Assembly (NCBI GenBank): GCA_044867805.1
Contig: JBIOVQ010000102.1
Coordinates: forward strand, 1-5,987
Direction of reading: 5' to 3'
DNA length: 5,987 nt
Source: SG8-41 sp044867805
GTDB taxonomy: Bacteria; Pseudomonadota; Gammaproteobacteria; Burkholderiales; SG8-41
Below are positions 1 to 4,097 of this stretch, in pieces (the stretch's first letter is position 1; the number at the start of each line of letters is the position of its first letter). Below the pieces are notes generated by a model. The model worked only from the letters and a program-made list of their open reading frames with translations, did no database searches and was not told the origin of the DNA. The translations under genes were made by a program, and so were the position numbers.

Positions 1-88
1 TCTTGTTTCTCTCGGCGTTCATCGGCGTTCATCGCGGCTGAATGTTTTTGCTCTTGACGTTTTCCTCTGTGTTCTCTGTGGCTCAAGG
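1..88 (+). repeat. Composite A-B repeat block, left copy
   Basis: This block contains an A array (12-40) followed by a B array (65-83). The A array is two 10-nt units TCGGCGTTCA and a closing 9-nt unit TCGCGGCTG, which lacks one G compared with the other copies. The B array is one 9-nt unit CTCTGTGTT closed by CTCTGTGGCT. The first 11 bases and the linker with TTTTTGCTCTTG are shared with the copy at 810-908, so the whole block is repeated and not only the arrays. It lies downstream of the toxin gene. It encodes no protein that I can support. The function is unknown. Confidence 0.85.
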
Positions 89-123
89 TTTAGTTTAGTC
101 CGCGCAAATCGACGCGCCATTCC

Positions 124-417
124 TTACTTTCGTTTGCCCCAATACCCCGGCTTGCGTGCGTGGTGGGCAATGGCGATGACGCGGAGCTCTTCGCCCTTGA
201 TGTAATAGATGATGCTGTAGGGAAAGCGGGGCAGCGGAAAGCGGCGTCTTTCGTTCCGCCACGGCGCGCCCAGTTGTGGATTGGAACAAAGAAGGTCGAG
301 CGCCCGCTCGAACGTGGCGATGAAGGCTAGCCCGAGTTCGGCGTCGGCTTCCCGGGCGTAGTAGAGGGCGCTATCGGTCAGCTCCCGATCAGCCTCGGGA
401 CCGACCGAGGGAGTCAC
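124..417 (-). CDS. RelE/ParE-family toxin of a type II toxin-antitoxin module
   Basis: The product is a 97-residue protein of the usual ParE size. Seen in the sequence: PEADREL at residues 7-13 opening the first helix, a long helical stretch to about residue 45, NPQLG at 46-50, the basic RRRF at 57-60, the strand RFPYSIIYYI at 64-73, and the C-terminal VIAIAHHARKPGYW at 80-93, all typical of this family. Members are small basic proteins that poison either DNA gyrase (ParE) or ribosome-bound mRNA (RelE); sequence alone does not settle which. The C-terminal pattern favours the ParE branch. The start is GTG at 415-417, overlapping the antitoxin stop as GTGA, so the two are translationally coupled. 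No strong ribosome binding site of its own is visible. The stop is TAA. The antitoxin precedes the toxin, the normal order. Confidence 0.9.
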   Translation of the reverse strand: MTPSVGPEADRELTDSALYYAREADAELGLAFIATFERALDLLCSNPQLGAPWRNERRRFPLPRFPYSIIYYIKGEELRVIAIAHHARKPGYWGKRK

Positions 418-638
418 CTGATCGCGGCCCGAGCCCGGGCAATGGCGTCAGCCGCAGGGATGAGCTGGACGCGACCGCCTTCAATTTCCGCGATGCGCCG
501 TTCGACCTCGACAGCCCAAGCCTCCTCAACTTCAGTGCTCTTGAAAAGGCTCGCGATCAGGCGGTCAGCCAGCAGGGCACGCTCCTCAGCGGAGAGCATG
601 AGTGCCTGGGCTTGCACGGCTTCAAGCTGGCTCGACAT
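414..638 (-). CDS. Addiction-module antitoxin (PF09720 / TIGR02574-like)
   Basis: This 74-residue acidic, mostly helical protein matches the pattern of the putative addiction-module component family. It has LSAEERALLADRLIASL at residues 15-31, then an acidic linker, then VEEAWAVEVERRIAEIEGG from 37 and QLIPAADAIARARAAI at the end. In this family the C-terminal part is expected to wrap and neutralise the partner RelE/ParE toxin, while the protein or complex represses its own promoter. The start at 636-638 is fixed by a TGGAGG ribosome binding site 6 nt upstream. A longer reading from 752 would run through repeat DNA and is rejected. The gene overlaps the toxin by 4 nt. Confidence 0.88.
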   Translation of the reverse strand: MSSQLEAVQAQALMLSAEERALLADRLIASLFKSTEVEEAWAVEVERRIAEIEGGRVQLIPAADAIARARAAIR

Positions 639-644
639 GAGAAA

Positions 645-650
645 CCTCCA
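645..650 (-). promoter_or_regulatory. Ribosome binding site of the antitoxin
   Basis: The minus strand reads TGGAGG followed by six bases (TTTCTC) and ATG. This near-perfect Shine-Dalgarno sequence decides the antitoxin start against the longer frame extending to 752. Confidence 0.8.
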
Positions 651-659
651 GATCGCCGG

Positions 660-700
660 TTGACGATCAATGATACTCCACCAGGACACACCGTTGTCAG
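660..700 (-). promoter_or_regulatory. Candidate promoter and operator of the toxin-antitoxin operon
   Basis: On the minus strand, CTGACA (695-700) resembles a -35 box and TATCAT (670-675) a -10 box, each 5 of 6 to the sigma-70 consensus, but the spacing of 19 nt is long. Next to the -10 box is the small palindrome TTGACGATCAA (660-670) with perfect TTGA/TCAA arms, placed where an autorepressor would block initiation. Type II modules of this sort are usually autoregulated. Both calls rest on pattern alone. Confidence 0.3.
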
Positions 701-708
701 GCCAATGA

Positions 709-761
709 TCGGCGTCTCTCGGCGTCCCTTTCGACAAGCTCAGGGCATGCATCGGCGGCTG
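709..761 (+). repeat. A-family array split by a short inserted element
   Basis: The array begins with TCGGCGTCTC (709-718) and TCGGCGTCC (719-727), and resumes at 751 with A then the closing unit TCGGCGGCTG (752-761). Removing bases 728-750 restores a normal three-unit A array. The last base of the insert is ambiguous because a C lies on both sides. Confidence 0.7.
728..750 (+). repeat. Short palindromic-type element inside an A array
   Basis: The core CTTTCGACAAGCTCAGGG (728-745), preceded by CC at 726-727, forms a small hairpin with CCCT/AGGG arms (726-729 and 742-745). From memory, very similar elements recur in intergenic DNA of many bacteria and give spurious ALSLSKG peptides when translated; the minus-strand frame here reads ALSLSKG. 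It sits exactly where an A array is interrupted. How it spreads is not known to me. Confidence 0.6.
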
Positions 762-775
762 ATTGCAGTTTTTTC

Positions 776-800
776 TGGCGTCGTGGCGTCCTGGCGGTTC
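776..800 (+). repeat. E-family array, 8-nt units
   Basis: The units are TGGCGTCG, TGGCGTCC and a closing TGGCGGTTC. The period is 8 nt, with the last unit switching from GCGT to GCGG as in families A and C. This is the only copy seen in the window. Confidence 0.7.
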
Positions 801-809
801 AATTATTGT

Positions 810-908
810 TCTTGTTTCTCTCGGCGTCCATCGGCGTCCATCGGCGGCTAAATTGTTTTTGCTCTTGGTGTTCTTCCTCTGTGATCTCTGTGTTCTCTGT
901 GGCTAGGG
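810..908 (+). repeat. Composite A-B repeat block, right copy
   Basis: This is the second copy of the block at 1-88. The A array (821-850) is two units of TCGGCGTCCA closed by TCGGCGGCTA. The linker again contains TTTTTGCTCTTG. The B array (877-904) has CTCTGTGAT, CTCTGTGTT and a closing CTCTGTGGCT, one unit more than the left copy. The two blocks are in direct orientation and bracket the toxin-antitoxin module. Confidence 0.85.
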
Positions 909-920
909 GCTTTGGTTCCA

Positions 921-950
921 TCCGCGTTTATCTGCGTTTATCTGCGGTTG
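921..950 (+). repeat. C-family array, copy 1
   Basis: It has three 10-nt units: TCCGCGTTTA, TCTGCGTTTA and the closing TCTGCGGTTG. It ends 9 nt from the stop codon of the gamma-glutamyltransferase. A second copy lies in opposite orientation at the 5' end of that gene (2601-2630), so the gene is flanked by inverted C arrays. Confidence 0.8.
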
Positions 951-959
951 CTTTGCCCT

Positions 960-2633
960 TCACTCTGCGCCGCGCGGATCGCTCGCCGCCTGCGCGATAC
1001 CGCCCGCCTTCGACTTGAACACCGCCTGCATGTTGCCCCACTGGCGCCGGGAAATTTCCACGCGATGGCCCTTTGCCTCCAGGGCGGCGCGCCACTGCGC
1101 GGGAAACCCTTGCGGCTCCACCTCGACCTGGTCGGGCCACCATTGGTGGTGATAGCGGGGAGCGCGCACGATCGCGGCGAGGTCGACCGAAGGCGCGTGA
1201 ACGTAGTCCAGCACCGCCAGCAGCAGCTGGCTGACGATGCGCGAGCCCCCCGGCGCGCCGAGCACGAGCACTCCCTTGGCGTCCTCCACGAATGCGGGCG
1301 TCATGCTCGACAGCGGGCGCTTGCCGGGCGCGACTGTGTTGGCGGCCCCGCCGCGCAGGCGGAAAGCATTCGGCGCGCCGGCCAGGACCGTGAAGTCGTC
1401 CATCTCGTTGTTGAGCAGCACGCCCGTCTCGCCCGCGACCACGCCCGAGCCGAAAGTCAGGTTGATGGTGAGTGTGGCCGCAACGCGGTTGCCGGCGGCA
1501 TCGATCACCGACAGGTGCGTCGTATTGCTGCTCCCGGCCGCAGGCGCACCGCCGGCCGGCGGTTCACTGTGCGTTGCCTTGGCCGGTTCGATCGACGCCG
1601 ACTGCTGCGCCGCGTAGGCCCTGCTCACGAGCCGCTCGAGCGGCACCTCGGTGAAGTCGGCGTCCCCCAGATACGCCGCGCGGTCGCGGAAGGCGCGCCG
1701 CAGCGCCTCGACTACCAGGTGCGCGTCGCGCGGCGATCGCGCATCGGATGTTTCGAAGCGCTCCAGCATCTGCAGGCATTGGGTAAGTGCGACGCCGCCG
1801 GCGGAGGGAAGCGCGGCGGCCGTCACCGTTGCTCCGCGGTACTGGAAGCGCAGGGGTGGCCGCTCGACGACACGATAGGCGGTGAGATCGGATAGTTGCC
1901 ACACGCCACCGGCCCGGTTCACGGCCTCCACCAGCGCCGCGGCGACGGGCCCTGCGTAGAAGCCGCTGCTCCCCTCCTTCCCGAGGCGCTCGAGGGTCCG
2001 CGCCAGCGCGGGCTGCCGCAGCCGCCACCCCGCGCGTGGCGCGCGGTTGTCGTCGAGAAACAGGCGTGCCGCATCCGGCCGGGCCTGCAACAGCCGCTCG
2101 CGCTGGGCCGCGGCCCGCGCGTAACGTGCATCCACGTCGAAACCGTCGCGCGCAAGCCGCGCCGCCGGGGCGAGCGATTGCGCGAGCGGCAACGCGCCAT
2201 AACGCGCAGCGACGTGCGCCAGCGCGGCAGGAGCTCCGGGTATCGCCGCCGCCGTGCCGCCCTGAGTCGTTGCGCCGCGCACCGGCTTCCCCGCGGCATC
2301 GAGATAAAGCTCCGGCGTGGCCTTGCCGGGCGCCGTCTCGCGCGCGTCCACCATCACCTGGTGCCCGTCGGCGGCGCGGTGCAGCAGCCACAATCCACCG
2401 CCTCCGAGCCCCGATGCGTACGGCTCCACCACGGCAAGGGCGGCCGCGACGGCAACGGCAGCGTCGAATGCGTTGCCGCCGCGCTTGAGGATTTCGTGCC
2501 CCGCGGCGGTTGCCAGTGGATGCGCGGAAGCGATCGCCGCCTGTGGCTGCTCCGCGCCCTGCGCGGCCGGCGCGCCCGCGAAGAGGCAAAGAACTAATGC
2601 AACCGCAGATAAACGCAGATGTACGCAGATCAA
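960..2633 (-). CDS. ggt: Gamma-glutamyltransferase, periplasmic
   Basis: This is an Ntn-hydrolase that cleaves the gamma-glutamyl bond of glutathione and related peptides, transferring it to water or an amino acceptor. With the chosen start it has 557 residues (E. coli enzyme 580). The family hallmarks are present: RETAP near residue 98 (Arg binds the glutamyl carboxylate), autocleavage and nucleophile motif NTTHLSV with Thr371, NNEMDDF at 408-414, PLSSM at 440-444 and GAPGGSR at 459-465. The lid-loop region between NNEMDDF and PLSSM is retained. Cleavage at Thr371 would leave a 187-residue small subunit, the normal size. A signal peptide with a hydrophobic core (SAVALVLCLFAGAP) ends near AAQGAEQ. 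The start is uncertain. TTG at 2631-2633 has GAGGGGG 8 nt upstream and gives a 26-residue signal peptide; ATG at 2684 and TTG at 2732 lack good sites and lie in repeat DNA. The first 12 or so codons are themselves a C repeat, and the TTA, GTT and CTT codons just after it differ from the GC-rich body. Confidence 0.93.
   Translation of the reverse strand: MICVHLRLSAVALVLCLFAGAPAAQGAEQPQAAIASAHPLATAAGHEILKRGGNAFDAAVAVAAALAVVEPYASGLGGGGLWLLHRAADGHQVMVDARETAPGKATPELYLDAAGKPVRGATTQGGTAAAIPGAPAALAHVAARYGALPLAQSLAPAARLARDGFDVDARYARAAAQRERLLQARPDAARLFLDDNRAPRAGWRLRQPALARTLERLGKEGSSGFYAGPVAAALVEAVNRAGGVWQLSDLTAYRVVERPPLRFQYRGATVTAAALPSAGGVALTQCLQMLERFETSDARSPRDAHLVVEALRRAFRDRAAYLGDADFTEVPLERLVSRAYAAQQSASIEPAKATHSEPPAGGAPAAGSSNTTHLSVIDAAGNRVAATLTINLTFGSGVVAGETGVLLNNEMDDFTVLAGAPNAFRLRGGAANTVAPGKRPLSSMTPAFVEDAKGVLVLGAPGGSRIVSQLLLAVLDYVHAPSVDLAAIVRAPRYHHQWWPDQVEVEPQGFPAQWRAALEAKGHRVEISRRQWGNMQAVFKSKAGGIAQAASDPRGAE
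2599..2631 (-). repeat. C-family array, copy 2, overlapping the start of ggt
   Basis: Read on the minus strand, the units are TCTGCGTACA, TCTGCGTTTA and the closing TCTGCGGTTG, with period 10. It is inverted relative to the copy at 921-950. In the ggt frame it encodes the peptide ICVHLRLSAVA, so it overlaps the signal peptide. Confidence 0.8.
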
Positions 2634-2641
2634 GGAACGAA

Positions 2642-2648
2642 CCCCCTC
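2642..2648 (-). promoter_or_regulatory. Ribosome binding site supporting the ggt TTG start
   Basis: The minus strand reads GAGGGGG, then 8 nt, then TTG at 2633. This is the only good Shine-Dalgarno match upstream of any candidate ggt start. It lies directly between the C and D repeats and may itself be part of a repeat boundary. Confidence 0.5.
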
Positions 2649-2730
2649 GACGCAAAGCCGCAAAGACGCAAAGAAAACCCTCATTGAATACTGGAAGAGA
2701 ATCTTTGCGGCTTTCTTCTTCCTTTGCGTC
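2649..2730. repeat. D-family arrays in inverted arrangement
   Basis: The left part (2649-2674) has three 8-nt units CGCAAAGC, CGCAAAGA, CGCAAAGA after GA. The right part (2702-2730) has the opposite orientation, with TCTTTGCGGC and CTTTGCGTC separated by a CT-rich insert. A perfect 13-bp inverted match pairs 2654-2666 with 2702-2714 around a 35-nt loop, and GACGCAAAG (2649-2657) also matches CTTTGCGTC (2722-2730). It lies in the spacer between the dehydrogenase and ggt. It could form a hairpin in their transcript, but it has no T-run and does not look like a standard terminator. Confidence 0.7.
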
Positions 2731-2752
2731 AAGTGTTTTGAGGTTGATCTTA

Positions 2753-2782
2753 TCGGCGTTTATCGGCGTTCATCGGCGGCGC
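2753..2782 (+). repeat. A-family array, copy near the dehydrogenase 3' end
   Basis: The units are TCGGCGTTTA, TCGGCGTTCA and a closing TCGGCGGCGC. It ends 9 nt before the stop codon of the minus-strand dehydrogenase, the same spacing seen between the C array and the ggt stop. The orientation matches the other A arrays in the window. Confidence 0.75.
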
Positions 2783-2791
2783 TTGAAGCAT

Positions 2792-3865
2792 CTACCGCGC
2801 GAGGCGGTGTATCTCCTTCACCACCGCCTGCGTGACCTGCGCGGTCTTCGCGCGACCGCCGATGTCCGCCGTCTTTATGCCAGACTCAAGCACGGCGCTC
2901 ATGGCCTTCATCACCAGGTCGTGCGCCGCCGGGACACCGAGATGCTCCAGCATGAGCGCGCCGCTCCAGATCGTGCCGAGCGGGTTGGCGACGCCCTTGC
3001 CCACGATGTCCGGCGCGGACCCGTGCACCGGCTCGAACATCGAGGGGAATTTCTTCTCCGGGTTGAGGTTGGCCGAGGCGCCGATGCCGATCGAGCCGGC
3101 GATGGCCGCGCCTAGGTCCGTGAGGATGTCGCCGAAAAGATTGCTGCCGACCACCACGCCGAAGTTTTGCGGATGCGTGACGAAACGCGCCGAGAGCGCG
3201 TCGATGTGCATCTGCTCCGCCGCGATGCCGGGATACTCCTTCGCGACCTGCCAGAACACCTCGTCCCAGAACGGCATGCTGAAGATGATGCCGTTCGACT
3301 TGGTAGCGGAGGTGACTTTTTTCTTCTTCTTCCGGCGCGCGAGCCCGAACGCGTAGCGGACGATGCGCTCCGTGCCGCGGCGGGTGAACAGATTGAGCTG
3401 CGTCACGACCTCGTGCGGCGTCTCGCTGTAGATGCGCCCGCCCATGCTCGAGTACTCGCCCTCGTTGTTCTCGCGCACCACGATGAAGTCGATGTCGGCG
3501 GGATTGCGGCCGGCAAGAGGCGAGCGCACACCGGGCAGGAGCTTCACCGGCCGCACGCAGGCATACTGCTGGAAGCCGCGCCGGATCGGGATCAGGAGGC
3601 CCCACAGGGAGACGTGGTCGGCGACGCCCGGAAATCCTACCGCGCCGAGAAAGATCGAGTCCGAATCGCCGAGGCGCTTGAGCCCGTCATCGGGCATCAT
3701 CTTGCCGTGCTTCAGGTACCAGGCGCAGCTCCACGGATAGGACTGGTAGCGCAGGCGGAACCCGCCGTGCGCTTGCGCGACGGCGTCCAGCACCTTGCAG
3801 CCCGCCGGCACCACCTCGCGGCCGATTCCATCCCCCGGAATCACCGCGATATCGAAGCGCTTCAT
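2792..3865 (-). CDS. Tartrate / D-malate dehydrogenase-type beta-decarboxylating dehydrogenase
   Basis: This 357-residue cytoplasmic enzyme belongs to the isocitrate/isopropylmalate dehydrogenase superfamily. The pattern is that of tartrate dehydrogenase/decarboxylase and D-malate dehydrogenase (TtuC/DmlA), which oxidise D-malate to pyruvate and CO2, or tartrates, with NAD. Seen: IPGDGIGREV at 9-18, DHVSLWGLLIPIRRG at 83-97, RENNEGEYSSMGGR at 131-144 with catalytic Tyr138, TSATKSNGI with Lys189, IDALSARF with Asp222, SNLFGDILTDLG with metal ligands Asp246 and Asp250, and EPVHGSAPDIVGKG in the NAD site. The start is the second of two adjacent ATGs, because GGAG (3872-3875) lies 6 nt from it and only 3 nt from the first. 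The exact substrate is not determined by sequence; LeuB is less likely given the DHVSLWGLLIPIRRG segment. Residues 179-183 are five consecutive lysines in the surface segment before the catalytic-Lys strand. It is divergent from the ThDP enzyme. Confidence 0.88.
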   Translation of the reverse strand: MKRFDIAVIPGDGIGREVVPAGCKVLDAVAQAHGGFRLRYQSYPWSCAWYLKHGKMMPDDGLKRLGDSDSIFLGAVGFPGVADHVSLWGLLIPIRRGFQQYACVRPVKLLPGVRSPLAGRNPADIDFIVVRENNEGEYSSMGGRIYSETPHEVVTQLNLFTRRGTERIVRYAFGLARRKKKKKVTSATKSNGIIFSMPFWDEVFWQVAKEYPGIAAEQMHIDALSARFVTHPQNFGVVVGSNLFGDILTDLGAAIAGSIGIGASANLNPEKKFPSMFEPVHGSAPDIVGKGVANPLGTIWSGALMLEHLGVPAAHDLVMKAMSAVLESGIKTADIGGRAKTAQVTQAVVKEIHRLAR

Positions 3866-3892
3866 CATAAACTCCGCGATTTGCCGGCCGCT

Positions 3893-3901
3893 ATCATAGC
3901 A
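3893..3901 (-). promoter_or_regulatory. Candidate extended -10 promoter of the dehydrogenase
   Basis: The minus strand reads TGC followed by TATGAT, an extended -10 element, about 20-25 nt before the likely transcript-leader end at the ATG. I find no good -35 box at 16-18 nt, which extended -10 promoters can tolerate. The box lies within the palindrome GCTATGATAGC (3890-3900), which could also be a regulator site. Confidence 0.3.
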
Positions 3902-3931
3902 TCGGGATTTGTCTCTCCCGTCGAGCAAAAG

Positions 3932-4048
3932 CGTGATTTGTGATTCGTGAATCGTGATTCGACTTTGGTCGGGGTCTGCGCTACGCCCCCTGGCCAGGAA
4001 CGGCGTCGTAGAGGAGATCGAATCACGAATCACGACTCACGATTCACG
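3932..4048. repeat. F-family long inverted repeat in the divergent spacer
   Basis: The left arm (3932-3962) and right arm (4018-4048) are 31 nt each and are reverse complements at 27 of 31 positions, around a 55-nt centre. Each arm is a tandem array with 7-nt period, with units like GTGATTC/GTGAATC on the left and their complements on the right. The centre can also fold, with CTACG (3981-3985) against CGTAG (4007-4011). It occupies much of the spacer between two divergent genes, so it could affect promoters on either side or be a small mobile-type element. No target duplication is evident to me. Confidence 0.8.
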
Positions 4049-4086
4049 CATTTTCAGGTAAGCTACCCGCTCCCGAATCGACCACC

Positions 4087-4092
4087 AGGAAA
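4087..4092 (+). promoter_or_regulatory. Ribosome binding site of the ThDP enzyme
   Basis: AGGAAA lies 5 nt before ATG at 4098 (7 nt from the AGGA core). It supports this start. I see no convincing promoter in the roughly 40 nt between the F repeat and this site. Confidence 0.65.
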
Positions 4093-4097
4093 TAGCG

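Larger units (their letters stand above)
639..959. other. Gene-free stretch filled with repeats
   Basis: This 321-nt gap lies between the antitoxin start and the gamma-glutamyltransferase stop. It holds, in order, the toxin-antitoxin promoter region, an interrupted A array (709-761), an E array (776-800), the right copy of the A-B composite (810-908) and a C array (921-950). All arrays have the same orientation, with the closing GG unit on the right. I see no credible coding sequence; the frames open here on the plus strand are translated repeats. No clear terminator for the gamma-glutamyltransferase is visible. Confidence 0.7.

Noticed and set aside
639..752. Longer antitoxin with an N-terminal extension containing ALSLSKG
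   Set aside because: The extension is translated repeat DNA, and the ATG at 638 has a near-perfect ribosome binding site.
1..950. CRISPR array
   Set aside because: Units are 7-10 nt in direct contact without spacers and with two to three copies, unlike CRISPR repeats of 20-plus nt separated by unique spacers.
912..1895. Long plus-strand open frame of 327 codons
   Set aside because: It starts in repeat DNA and lies opposite ggt; the composition (Arg/His-rich) is that of an antisense shadow of a GC-rich gene.
2792..3865. 3-isopropylmalate dehydrogenase (LeuB)
   Set aside because: The DHVSLWGLLIPIRRG and YACVRPVKLLPG segments and the downstream pattern fit the tartrate/D-malate group better, and no leuC/leuD neighbours are present.
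3866..4033. Longer dehydrogenase starting upstream
   Set aside because: The extension is translated from the F inverted repeat, and the family N-terminus begins at MKRFDIAVIPGDGIG with a GGAG site in place.
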